A stretch of 64,000 bases of DNA from Nitrospirota bacterium (GTDB lineage Bacteria; Nitrospirota; 9FT-COMBO-42-15; HDB-SIOI813): positions 1-64,000 of the forward strand of contig JADZCV010000014.1 of the NCBI GenBank assembly GCA_020851375.1. The letters run 5' to 3'. Below are positions 8,582-16,397 of this stretch, one piece after another. Numbering within the stretch: the stretch's first letter is position 1; every line of letters begins with the position of its first letter. Made by a program: the position numbers and the translations under genes. Under the pieces are notes generated by a model that saw only the letters and a list, made by a program, of their open reading frames with translations, was not told the DNA's origin and ran no database searches.

Positions 8582-9085
8582 TCAAGGGTGTGGAACGAAT
8601 GATGGTTGCTTTTGTGCCACTTCGGATACAACCGCCACTTTAACGACAATCTTCAAGACGTGGGATGGTGCTCCAGCAGCAAGTCTTGGTGCATGACCAT
8701 CTTCCGGATAAAACACGGCTACTTGTCCGGCGTGCATATATACGAGTGTCAGCTTATCTTTTAGAATCGTTCCGAAACAGATATCCTTGTCCGCATCATA
8801 TGCCTCAGTCACAGTTACTTCGTCAGCAGGGGCCCAGCCAATAACCTCCTCGCCTGATGCAACATACTGGATATCAACATACTTTTTGTGATATTCAATC
8901 TTTGGCACATCTGCAATTACAGTCTCGTACCTCTGGATATTTGCAAAGACCTGCCCTCCTTCTATCTCAACCCTGCCGTCAGCCATATTAAGGATATCCG
9001 GCCTGCGCAGGAATTCAATCGCCTTTTTGATGACAGGCGTCATTGAAGCCTGGTGATCTATACTCCTGAGATCAGTAACAATCAT
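8582..9085 (-). CDS. YhcH/YjgK/YiaL (DUF386) family protein
   Basis: A 167-residue cupin-like protein. Diagnostic blocks are YETVIADVPKIEYHKKYVDIQYV and FYPEDGHAPRL, with the metal-binding His/Glu residues of this family. Relatives act in sialic-acid or sugar-acid metabolism as anomerases; the exact substrate here is unknown. I chose ATG 9085 (MIVTDLRSID); the frame also has a TTG at 9130 that overlaps the small gene before it and adds 15 unlikely residues. The C-terminus continues past the usual family end with KQPSFVPHP. Confidence 0.8.
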   Translation of the reverse strand: MIVTDLRSIDHQASMTPVIKKAIEFLRRPDILNMADGRVEIEGGQVFANIQRYETVIADVPKIEYHKKYVDIQYVASGEEVIGWAPADEVTVTEAYDADKDICFGTILKDKLTLVYMHAGQVAVFYPEDGHAPRLAAGAPSHVLKIVVKVAVVSEVAQKQPSFVPHP

Positions 9086-9126
9086 TATATTCCGTGCAGA
9101 AGCCCTACTTATTACAGATTTAAGAA

Positions 9127-9279
9127 TCAAGTTCGGACAAGTTGCTCATTTGCCTCTTCTCTCATCCATGAAGGTAATGGCTCCCCTGTCGCCTCACTGT
9201 ACAATGTTTCCGGGGTAATATCTACTCCGTCCGGCCAGCATAATACACCCAGTTCCCGGAAGCCATAATCAGCTACCAT
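9127..9279 (-). CDS. Small DUF2442-like protein or remnant
   Basis: A 50-residue frame with its own ATG at 9279, overlapping the stop of the UPF0175 gene by 7 bases. It contains FRELGVLCWPDGVDITPETLY, which matches the C-terminal half of DUF2442 proteins (usual length about 80-100); the N-terminal half is missing. A tail SWMREEANEQLVRT follows. It could be a shortened functional gene translated by coupling, or what remains after deletion. DUF2442 genes are common in toxin-antitoxin surroundings, which fits the two upstream genes. Confidence 0.55.
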   Translation of the reverse strand: MVADYGFRELGVLCWPDGVDITPETLYSEATGEPLPSWMREEANEQLVRT

Positions 9280-9572
9280 ATTCTCTTAATAGCCTTTAAG
9301 CTTTTTAAATAATCTTCATATTCAAGGTTCATTTCTACTCCATATTCCTGAAACAAATCCATCATCTTAGCGATAGATACGCCTGCCAGGTTAGCAGCCT
9401 TCTCAATTGATGCCTCTGATTTCCTGTACTTTTCAATCGCAAACATAATCCTGCCGAGATCAACAAGTTCTCTTACAGCCTTTGATATATCCTCCCTTTC
9501 CTCTTTTGCAAGGGAGGAAAGAAAGCGGTAATCATCATCCTCAATCCTTATACTCAGTGTCTTCGTGGCCAT
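9273..9572 (-). CDS. UPF0175 family antitoxin
   Basis: A 99-residue protein. The N-terminal half (TLSIRIEDDDYRFLSSLAKEE) resembles a ribbon-helix-helix dimerisation unit, followed by the UPF0175 helices (IEKAANLAGVSIAKMMDLFQEYGVE). It lies 2 bases downstream of the PIN-domain gene's expected reading start on the same strand, so it precedes the toxin in the usual antitoxin-first order on the complementary map only if read from the PIN gene; here the PIN gene is actually upstream. UPF0175 and DUF3368 form a known type II-like toxin-antitoxin pair. Confidence 0.8.
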   Translation of the reverse strand: MATKTLSIRIEDDDYRFLSSLAKEEREDISKAVRELVDLGRIMFAIEKYRKSEASIEKAANLAGVSIAKMMDLFQEYGVEMNLEYEDYLKSLKAIKRIW

Positions 9573-9574
9573 GT

Positions 9575-10075
9575 TTAATCGCCTCCTTTCATCTTTTTTT
9601 TTGCATCCTCTATAATTACTCTGCTGTATCTGCTGATTTTTGAAAGCCTTTGTAATTTAATAAGTGCTTCATCTCTATCAATGAGTCCCTTTTCAAAAGC
9701 CCTTATAAGAACAGTAATCGCAGTAATAAATTCAAGATGAAGCATTTTACAAGCCCTCATGGCGTTTCTATCGTCTGTTGCAACCACACTAACGTCATTT
9801 TCCAAAGCAAGGCAAATCGCTTCAGCCTCTCCTTTGCCGATATTGAAATCACTCATAACTTTTTCAATCCGTATCCCACCTTTAATGGACAATACTTGAA
9901 TCTTTTTGCTTCTTATCAATTCTTCTATCAATGGCATTCCCCCTTTGTCCTTCATCAAAACCTCTGACTTAACACTATACGGGATCAAAACCTTGCCCTG
10001 AAAATTTGATAAAAAGAGTTCGAGAATCTCAATCCGTGCAAGCAGGATTAAAGCTGAGGCATCAAATACAATCAT
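9575..10075 (-). CDS. DUF3368 PIN-domain toxin (VapC-like ribonuclease)
   Basis: A 166-residue protein with PIN-fold acidic residues: Asp in MIVFDASALI, Glu in GKGEAEAICLA and Asp-Asp in VATDDRNAMRA. This is the DUF3368 subgroup, predicted to be a Mg-dependent RNase. It is transcribed first, with the UPF0175 antitoxin gene beginning 2 bases after its stop. Toxin-before-antitoxin order is the less common arrangement but is seen in this pair. The C-terminal basic tail (DAKKKMKGG) is normal. Confidence 0.85.
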   Translation of the reverse strand: MIVFDASALILLARIEILELFLSNFQGKVLIPYSVKSEVLMKDKGGMPLIEELIRSKKIQVLSIKGGIRIEKVMSDFNIGKGEAEAICLALENDVSVVATDDRNAMRACKMLHLEFITAITVLIRAFEKGLIDRDEALIKLQRLSKISRYSRVIIEDAKKKMKGGD

Positions 10076-10134
10076 GCCTTAATTGTATGCATTTGTATTA
10101 CAATTGTCAACTCATTCCAGTTATTACTACTGGA

Positions 10135-11637
10135 CTACCCGCCAATGGAAAAGACATTGATGTCTCTGACCGCAATCTCCGGTGAGTATATGACCTCCGG
10201 TGAGCCCCAGAGGAGTGTGGGCTTCCTGTCAGAGGTGACACCTGTGACCTGATTCAGCAGGTTGCGTATATTGTCGGCCAGCCTGATGCTGTTGGGCTTT
10301 AAGGGCGCGGCTATCCTGCCGTTTTCGATAAGATATGAATCACCTATTACAGTGCATGTAAAATCTCCGGCAAGGAGACCGTTTATAGGATACGTATACC
10401 AGATGCGGCCGATGTATATACCATCTCCGACCGTGCGTACAAGTTCATCTGAAGGAATAGCACCTGTTGTCTCTACAATGACATTTGTCGGAACAATCGT
10501 CGGCCTTCCCCTGAAGCATCTGAGCATTGATTCACCTGATCGGAAACCGTTGCGGGGTATCAGTGCACTCTCTATGGTTGTCGGATCCGCACCTATCTTG
10601 TCATTGGCAGAACTGTCATTTAAGACCTTATTCCTGTAATAATTATTTGACAGATAACCCGTGAGCACTCCGGCCTTTATCAGTTCAGTCCTTCCTGTTG
10701 CAAGTCCTTCACAAGTATACCTGCGGCTCATGGGATAATCGTTTAGAGCGCCATCGTCATAGATGGATATACGCCTGTCTGCAACCTCTTTACCATATTG
10801 GCCCGCGAATGCCGAGCTTGCGGCATCTACAACAGCAATATTAAGTGAGGGTAAAATGATGTTCCCGAGCAGGTCTGCAACAGGCTGTGGCCCGAGTATG
10901 AGGTTGTATTTGCCGGATGACACACTGCGGCCATGCCGTGATTTAATTGCGCTCATTGCGGCGCTGCTGCCTGCTTTTTCAGGGGCAAATCCTCCAAGCC
11001 TCATCTCTACTTCGTATCCGCTTCCCTTGGCATTGTCAGATTCTATCATCGCCGTAATAAATGCAGAGGCACTGGCAGCCTCATCATATGCGTTAACGCC
11101 TGTGGTAGAGGCTATGGCCATCTTCTCCTGGACAATGCTTACATCACCACCAATGATCACTGACGCCGTAATATTATGTTCCCTGAATGTCTTAATAGCC
11201 CCTTCAAGCGCCCTCCAGCCAAGCTCCACAAACCCTTCATCTCCAAGATTCATAATGGCATTGTCATGATAGTCAGGTCTCATTAAAGGATGAGCAGACG
11301 GGGGTGGAAGGGAATGGAAGTCCGGGTCCTCAACTGCTGAGAGCCTTGCCTTCTCTACGGCCTCTTTTACACCGTCCAGGGTAATATCAGCAGCCTGACT
11401 GCCGAATCCGATCCTCTTTCGGTCTCCGTCTTTAAACACAATCTGTACGCCTATTCCATAAGACAATGTGGATTTGGGTTCCTCTAACCCGTTGCAAGGG
11501 ATGGATGATGTAAAGTTTATCCGTGTCAGGAGATGCGATATGGAACTGACAAAGATCTCGGCATCTGCAACATCAGGAAGTGTGCGAATGTAGGCAAGGC
11601 CAATGGCTGCGATTTCTTTTAATGTGGCAATTTGCAT
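10135..11637 (-). CDS. tldE: TldE/PmbA family metalloprotease subunit
   Basis: A 500-residue protein of the TldD/PmbA family lacking the HExxxH motif, so it is the TldE-type partner. Conserved segments include SYGIGVQIVFKDG near the N-terminus, KYNLILGPQPVADLLGNII, and RRYTCEGLATGRTELIKAGVLTG. With TldD it forms a heterodimeric protease that unfolds and degrades small peptides and processes modified peptides in the cytoplasm. The gene lies downstream of tldD on the minus strand, separated only by an 80-base repeat element, so co-transcription is likely. The C-terminus ends in a glycine pair. Confidence 0.88.
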   Translation of the reverse strand: MQIATLKEIAAIGLAYIRTLPDVADAEIFVSSISHLLTRINFTSSIPCNGLEEPKSTLSYGIGVQIVFKDGDRKRIGFGSQAADITLDGVKEAVEKARLSAVEDPDFHSLPPPSAHPLMRPDYHDNAIMNLGDEGFVELGWRALEGAIKTFREHNITASVIIGGDVSIVQEKMAIASTTGVNAYDEAASASAFITAMIESDNAKGSGYEVEMRLGGFAPEKAGSSAAMSAIKSRHGRSVSSGKYNLILGPQPVADLLGNIILPSLNIAVVDAASSAFAGQYGKEVADRRISIYDDGALNDYPMSRRYTCEGLATGRTELIKAGVLTGYLSNNYYRNKVLNDSSANDKIGADPTTIESALIPRNGFRSGESMLRCFRGRPTIVPTNVIVETTGAIPSDELVRTVGDGIYIGRIWYTYPINGLLAGDFTCTVIGDSYLIENGRIAAPLKPNSIRLADNIRNLLNQVTGVTSDRKPTLLWGSPEVIYSPEIAVRDINVFSIGG

Positions 11638-11648
11638 CTAAAAATCCC

Positions 11649-11728
11649 CGTTTAAATCCCCCCTCTCCCCCCTTTACTAAAGGGGGGAACTGATTTCCCC
11701 CTTTGAAAAAGGGGGACCAAGGGGGATT
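11649..11728. repeat. Repeat family B, copy 1 (G/C-run palindrome)
   Basis: An 80-base element starting TTTAAATCCCCCCT and ending GGGGGATTTT, with an internal AAAGGGGGGAACTGATTTCC. The two ends are complementary, so RNA of either strand would fold. A nearly identical copy is at 23142-23219 and a shortened one at 25607-25654. It fills the gap between tldD and tldE. Confidence 0.85.
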
Positions 11729-13273
11729 TTATCCTCCACCGCCGACGACCCTGGCCCTGCCCCTCAAGGTAGGCCCGCCGTTTCCAAGCCTCTTTGTCTG
11801 CATCGGCTGTCCCTTGCCGCAATTTGCAATGGGGTAGATCCTGAAGTCGTTGCCGACCGCATCAATACTCATCAGGAAGTTCATGCTGTCTGCACTGATG
11901 CCGCCGCCCCTGTAGAGCTCCTTCAACTCACCCCGATGGATCCTGTATGTCTTTATGGCAGATATAGTGAAGTTCTCCCTCGACTCTGAAATTGAAGGTG
12001 TGTGCATCCCCCACAGATAATAGCCGTCACTGACATCGCCGATTATCTTCATTGGATCGGTATTGCCACTTGCAAATACGGTAGTAGACATACGGATCAA
12101 AGGGACCAAAGATGCATCGGTTGCTGTATAAGATCCATTCGGCGTCATGCCAAGCAAAGACGCTGTTTGCCTGCTGTTCATAAAATCTTTCAAAATACCT
12201 TTCTCAATATGAACAACCTTCTTCCCCTTTGTACCTTCATGGTCATACACATAATGACCATAGCCCGGAAGGGCAGGATCAGAATATGTAGTTATCAGAG
12301 GAGAAGTCACCATTTTACCTATATAGTTGTCATTAAGACCTTTGAAAAACCAGCTCCTGCCTGCATAGGCGGTCTCGTATTTCAACACCCTGTCTGCCTC
12401 CATAGGGTGTCCTATAATCTCATGCGACAGCAGCGTATTGAAATAGGGGTCTGTAACCACTACAGCCTCTTTCTCTGTAGTCTTCAGCATCTTTGCATCA
12501 GATAACTCTGCGGCATCCCTGGCAACTCGCAGGGCAAAATCCGGCAAGTTCAGCCCCATCGCATTGACGCCGCCGCTGACAGCCTCCCACCCGCGCTGGT
12601 CACCGATGCTTTCATAAAGCTCCTGCTGACCCTCTTTTCCTGATGCAACAACGTATATATTACCCTGACTGTACGCATAATACTGATCAATAAGGGCGCC
12701 CTCTGTGCTGGCAAAGAGCGTCCCGATTGATTGGGTATATGCAGTTATGTCATTAAACCGGATTGCAGATACATCCCTGACGATTTTTGATGTATCTTCA
12801 ACAAGGGACAAAATATCCTGAGGAGAAACTGTTTCAGGTGATATCTTAAAGACCGCCGGAATTGTATCCCTGTGGATTTCCACACCGGCGAGAGATGTAC
12901 TGTAGAGTATGCTGCTGAGTCCTTCTATGGATGACGCCACTCTGCTCTTATGCCTGCTGTTTGCAACAGCACGTGCATGGGCGTGGTCCAAACCATCTTT
13001 TATAATCTCATTTATGCGGGATAAATCCTTAATGCTGAATATAACGCCGTAATAGCCGGGAGCCTTCTTCTCACCCCCTGCAATCACCCTGATGCCGAGT
13101 GAACCGCCCTCATCCCTGCCTGCTGACCTGGGCTTTCCATCTTCTGCAGATGCCCAGCGGGTGTCACTTATTTCAAGGCGGATATCCGCATAAAGGCAGT
13201 CAATGAGGCCAATAGTATATGAAGTAAAAAACTCACTGATCTTGTGTTTAAGGTCACCAAGGTTATTTATCAA
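11729..13273 (-). CDS. tldD: TldD metalloprotease catalytic subunit
   Basis: A 514-residue TldD-type protease. The catalytic HEIIGH lies at 284-289 in an HExxxH arrangement, which is the zinc-binding mark that distinguishes TldD from TldE. Also visible are the glycine-rich end RGRARVVGGGG and SYTATDASLVPLIRMS. Unlike many TldD proteins it has an insertion-like N-terminus of about 110 residues rich in charged residues (GEKKAPGYYGVIF). It works in the cytoplasm with TldE, encoded just downstream, on unfolded or modified small peptides. Confidence 0.9.
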   Translation of the reverse strand: MINNLGDLKHKISEFFTSYTIGLIDCLYADIRLEISDTRWASAEDGKPRSAGRDEGGSLGIRVIAGGEKKAPGYYGVIFSIKDLSRINEIIKDGLDHAHARAVANSRHKSRVASSIEGLSSILYSTSLAGVEIHRDTIPAVFKISPETVSPQDILSLVEDTSKIVRDVSAIRFNDITAYTQSIGTLFASTEGALIDQYYAYSQGNIYVVASGKEGQQELYESIGDQRGWEAVSGGVNAMGLNLPDFALRVARDAAELSDAKMLKTTEKEAVVVTDPYFNTLLSHEIIGHPMEADRVLKYETAYAGRSWFFKGLNDNYIGKMVTSPLITTYSDPALPGYGHYVYDHEGTKGKKVVHIEKGILKDFMNSRQTASLLGMTPNGSYTATDASLVPLIRMSTTVFASGNTDPMKIIGDVSDGYYLWGMHTPSISESRENFTISAIKTYRIHRGELKELYRGGGISADSMNFLMSIDAVGNDFRIYPIANCGKGQPMQTKRLGNGGPTLRGRARVVGGGG

Positions 13274-13315
13274 TATAAAGACCTCTTTGTTTCACTCGAA
13301 AATCCCTGTATACCC

Positions 13316-13411
13316 GTCATTCCCACGGAACCTGTCCCCGCAGAATTTAAGCGGAGAGTAGAAATCCAGAATCAAGCCCTGGTTCTGGATTCCCGCTTAC
13401 GCGGGAATGAC
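13316..13411. repeat. Repeat family A, copy 1 (GTCATTCCC palindrome)
   Basis: A 96-base element bounded by GTCATTCCCACGG and CGCGGGAATGAC, with an internal GGTTCTGGATTCCCGC half that pairs with GAAATCCAGAATC. The whole unit can form a long cruciform or hairpin. Other copies lie at 20800, 21039, 22990 and 24803. Here it separates the convergent-facing ends of trxB and the tldD start. Confidence 0.9.
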
Positions 13412-13415
13412 ATAT

Positions 13416-14342
13416 TCATCCCTCCAGAAACCTCTCCGCGTCTATCGCAGCCATGCATCCCATCCCTGCGGCAGTAATTGCCTGACGGTAGTATGGGTCT
13501 GCAACATCTCCTGCGGCAAAGACGCCAGGGATGTTTGTATATGTCCTCTCTTTGAGAATAATGTAACCCTTATCATCAAGTGTGATCTTGCCTTCAAATA
13601 TCTTTGTATTCGGTGTATGACCTATCGCTATGAAGACACCATCACACGGGACATCTGATACAGCACCGGTCTTGACATTCTTAAGCCGTATCCCTGTCAC
13701 ATGCCCGGCATCCACGCCAAGGATATCTTCAACTACCGAGTCCCATATGAAAGAGAGCTTCTCGTTTTTAGCAGCCTTCTCCTGCATTATCTTTGATGCA
13801 CGCAACTGATCCCGTCTGTGAACTAAACTTACTTTATTGGCAAATCTTGTCAGGAAAACAGCCTCTTCAACTGCCGTATCTCCGCCGCCCACCACTACGA
13901 TATCCATACCTTTAAAAAAGAAACCATCACAGGTAGCACATCCTGAGACGCCGCTGCCGCGAAGTCTGCTCTCAGACTCTATCCCAAGCCACCTTGCACA
14001 CGCCCCTGTCGCAATAATGATGGTTCTTGCCCTGTAAGAGGCGTCACCGGTATTTATCGTATACGGGGATTTGGAAAAATCTACAGACATCACATCACCT
14101 GAGACAAACTCCGTCTCAAAACGTTCCGCCTGTCTTTTCATATCCATGACAAGCTCAGGCCCCATTATCCCGTCTGGAAAACCAGGATAATTCTCCACAT
14201 CAGTCGTTATTGTAAGCTGGCCGCCGGTCTGAGAACCCTCTATCACAAGGGGCTTTAAGTCAGCCCTTGCTGCATAGATGGCTGCTGTAAGCCCCGCTGG
14301 CCCTGAACCTATTATAATAACATTACGTACATCGTCACTCAT
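13416..14342 (-). CDS. trxB: Thioredoxin reductase
   Basis: A 308-residue low-molecular-weight thioredoxin reductase. It has the FAD site GSGPAGLTAAIYAA, the redox pair in CATC, the NADPH site GGGDTAVEEA and the second FAD motif GVFAAGDVADPYYRQ. It reduces thioredoxin with NADPH in the cytoplasm. I chose ATG 14342 (MSDDVRN), preceded by GGGGG about 5 bases upstream; an ATG at 14357 would add five residues. Repeat A copy 1 begins 5 bases past its stop. Confidence 0.95.
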   Translation of the reverse strand: MSDDVRNVIIIGSGPAGLTAAIYAARADLKPLVIEGSQTGGQLTITTDVENYPGFPDGIMGPELVMDMKRQAERFETEFVSGDVMSVDFSKSPYTINTGDASYRARTIIIATGACARWLGIESESRLRGSGVSGCATCDGFFFKGMDIVVVGGGDTAVEEAVFLTRFANKVSLVHRRDQLRASKIMQEKAAKNEKLSFIWDSVVEDILGVDAGHVTGIRLKNVKTGAVSDVPCDGVFIAIGHTPNTKIFEGKITLDDKGYIILKERTYTNIPGVFAAGDVADPYYRQAITAAGMGCMAAIDAERFLEG

Positions 14343-14397
14343 TACTGCCCCCATCATTATTCAACGCCTTCTGCCTCATATTCATTGTTTTTTGTTT

Positions 14398-14441
14398 TTG
14401 CTTCTTACTCATTGCCTTCCACTCATTACTCATTGCTTCTT
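14398..14441. repeat. Short tandem TCATTGC-type repeat, locus 1
   Basis: Imperfect tandem units around ACTCATTGC (TTACTCATTGCC, CACTCATTACTCATTGC) fill the short gap between trxB and the carbonic anhydrase gene. Similar runs recur at 23255-23297 and 25657-25686, always just outside a coding end. Confidence 0.7.
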
Positions 14442-14443
14442 AA

Positions 14444-15181
14444 TCAATGTCCGTGCTTCTCGTCCTTCTTATCCTGCTCGCCGTGATGCGCCGGCTTCTT
14501 GCCATTGTAGCCATCAGCAAACTGGATATTTACATGAACAACCGCCTTATTCAGGTCCTTGAACGCATAGGTATCCGTAATCTCAGGAAGTGCATCTGCA
14601 TCAGCCTGCTTTGTTATTACGCTGCCTGCAGGGACGTATCTGTTAGAAGCAATCTTCACACCGACTACCTTTGCCCCAGGCTCCAACACAACGCCGTCTC
14701 CCAGTGTGGCCTTGAACACAAGGGCCTGCATCCCGATGAAGGAATCACTGCCGACAAGCGCAGGGCCATGAACCTGTGACTGATGGGCCATAGAGACCCT
14801 GTCGCCAACATAAACAGAATACTTATTGCCGCCGACCTCAACCTGATTCTTCTCTATTACCTTCCCCTCTTCCATCGTCTCAAGTCCATGGAGGACCACG
14901 CCATCCTGCACATTGCTGTCATTCCCAACATGGATAGGCTGCCCCTCATCACCCCTTATAGATGCAGCAGGCGCCACATAAACCCTCTCACCAAGATTGA
15001 CATCACCTATCACTGATGCAAGCTGGTGGACAAATGCCGATTTTGCAATCACAGGCTTATTCACATCATCATTAAATGATGTCAGGACATTGGGCCCTGT
15101 AAATCCCGACAACATAAGACCTGCCAGGACCAGGTTTCCTGCAATGCTCACCCCAAGCACAGCTTTACCAAATTTCTTCAT
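14444..15181 (-). CDS. cam: Exported gamma-class carbonic anhydrase (Cam type)
   Basis: A 245-residue protein with a signal peptide (AVLGVSIAGNLVLAGLMLSG) and a left-handed beta-helix. Zinc ligands are His98, His133 and His138 (spacing 35 and 5; Methanosarcina Cam has 36 and 5). Glu79 lies 19 before the first His and Glu101 three after it, matching the catalytic Glu62 and the proton-shuttle Glu84 of Cam; the acidic loop ETMEEGKV is kept. The enzyme should hydrate CO2 in the periplasm. A lysine/histidine-rich tail (HHGEQDKKDEKHGH) is unusual and might bind metal. A strong promoter and GGGAGGAG ribosome site precede it. Confidence 0.92.
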   Translation of the reverse strand: MKKFGKAVLGVSIAGNLVLAGLMLSGFTGPNVLTSFNDDVNKPVIAKSAFVHQLASVIGDVNLGERVYVAPAASIRGDEGQPIHVGNDSNVQDGVVLHGLETMEEGKVIEKNQVEVGGNKYSVYVGDRVSMAHQSQVHGPALVGSDSFIGMQALVFKATLGDGVVLEPGAKVVGVKIASNRYVPAGSVITKQADADALPEITDTYAFKDLNKAVVHVNIQFADGYNGKKPAHHGEQDKKDEKHGH

Positions 15182-15257
15182 AACATTCTCCTCCCTTGGT
15201 TTAAAATAAGTTGATGAACTATCGGTGCATGACCGTATTTGTGAACTGAGACACTTA

Positions 15258-15287
15258 GTTATAATAGATTGTTGCTGATTATGTCAA
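15258..15287 (-). promoter_or_regulatory. Sigma-70-like promoter for the carbonic anhydrase gene
   Basis: On the minus strand TTGACA (15287-15282) is followed after 18 bases by TATAAC (15263-15258). The ATG is at 15181, leaving a leader of roughly 70 bases with a good Shine-Dalgarno. Confidence 0.6.
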
Positions 15288-15399
15288 GTTTTATGGTCTC
15301 GCTTATAGTGGTCTGAAACATACATATACGATAAACAAACCCGAACCAAATTGACCACATTGTTCGTATTTACATCATTTCCCTTTCCTGCTACGATAA

Positions 15400-15573
15400 C
15401 TCAATAATAAACAAATTACTGACCCATATGCCGACTACTTTCGCCATAATATTGAGCTTGAAGGGGGGGGAGATGTCACCATTGCGGAAAAGCTCATTAC
15501 TTACCGTAGCGGAGCAGAAGCAATTGATTCAGGCTTGCGCTTTCCTGATAGAAAGGAGAAGGGGGTAACATGA
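15400..15573 (+). pseudogene. Remnant frame upstream of the BRO gene
   Basis: An open frame of 57 residues without a plausible start codon, containing YADYFRHNIELEGGG and then VTIAEKLITYRSGAEAID. Its TGA overlaps the ATG of the BRO-family gene (ATGA), as in a coupled operon. It includes a run of eight G at 15473-15480 where a frameshift could lie. I do not recognise the family. It looks like the tail of a gene lost when the region decayed. The rest of 15182-15399 holds only the carbonic anhydrase promoter. Confidence 0.35.
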
Positions 15574-16397
15574 CTGAAACACATTTGGCGGTTTTCAAGG
15601 GTAAAAAAACCAGGAGAACATTACATAAAAAAGAATGGTGGTTTGTCATTGCAGACGTTGTATCTGCACTTACAGACTCAGTTGACCCCAGCGGCTATAT
15701 AAAAGATATGCGTCGCAGGGATGAAGAACTTTCCAAAGGGTGGGGGCAAATTGCCACCCCCCTTCCAGTTCAGACGGATGGCGGACCTCAGAAAATAAAT
15801 TGTGCTAACACGGAGGGCATTTTCCGTATTATCCAGTCAATCCCATCCCCCAAAGCAGAACCCTTCAAACTATGGCTGGCAAAGGTAGGCTACGAACGGG
15901 TACAGGAGATAGAAGACCCTGAGCTCGCTACTAAAAGGACACGGGCACTGTACAAGGCCAAGGGCTATTCTGATGACTGGATAGAAAAGCGGATGCGCGG
16001 CATCGCTATTCGTGAGGAACTGACAGATGAATGGAAAAAGCGGGAAGTCAGAGAGAAACGGGAATATGAGATACTCACGGCTGAGATTGCGAAGGCTGCA
16101 TTCGGCATAACCCCGGGCCAGCATAAGGATCTTAAGGGCTTGAGGCATCAGAACCTGCGCGATCACATGACCGACCTTGAACTTATATTTTCAATGCTCG
16201 GCGAGGCCGCAACAACAGAGATAACAAGGGTTGATGATGCCAAGGGATTTCACAAAAACAAACAGGCTGCACGCAAAGGTGGAGAAGTGGCTGGCAAGGC
16301 AAGAAAAGACCTTGAAAAGAAGACCGGCAGGAAGGTGGTGTCGCCAGATAACTATTTGACAGAACCGGAAAGCCGGAAGAGATTGGGTAGAAAATGA
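15570..16397 (+). CDS. BRO family (Bro-N) phage antirepressor-like protein
   Basis: A 275-residue protein. Residues 1-110 form a Bro-N domain (WWFVIADVVSALTDS, TEGIFRIIQSIPSPKAEPFKLWLAKVGYERVQE), a DNA-binding fold found in phage antirepressors and baculovirus BRO proteins. The rest is charged helices (DEWKKREVREKREYEILTAEI) and a basic tail with RKGGEVAGKARKDLEKKTGRK. It sits where type I-C effector genes (cas8c-cas7-cas4) would normally precede cas1, and its stop overlaps the cas1 ATG by 4 bases. It is probably a mobile-element or host-defence regulator; any link to CRISPR is inference. Confidence 0.85.
   Translation: MTETHLAVFKGKKTRRTLHKKEWWFVIADVVSALTDSVDPSGYIKDMRRRDEELSKGWGQIATPLPVQTDGGPQKINCANTEGIFRIIQSIPSPKAEPFKLWLAKVGYERVQEIEDPELATKRTRALYKAKGYSDDWIEKRMRGIAIREELTDEWKKREVREKREYEILTAEIAKAAFGITPGQHKDLKGLRHQNLRDHMTDLELIFSMLGEAATTEITRVDDAKGFHKNKQAARKGGEVAGKARKDLEKKTGRKVVSPDNYLTEPESRKRLGRK

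Noticed and set aside
15429-15569. 46-residue frame (MPTTFAIILSLKGGE...) upstream of the BRO gene
   Set aside because: It has no ribosome site or family, and the overlapping frame 15400-15573 looks more gene-like.
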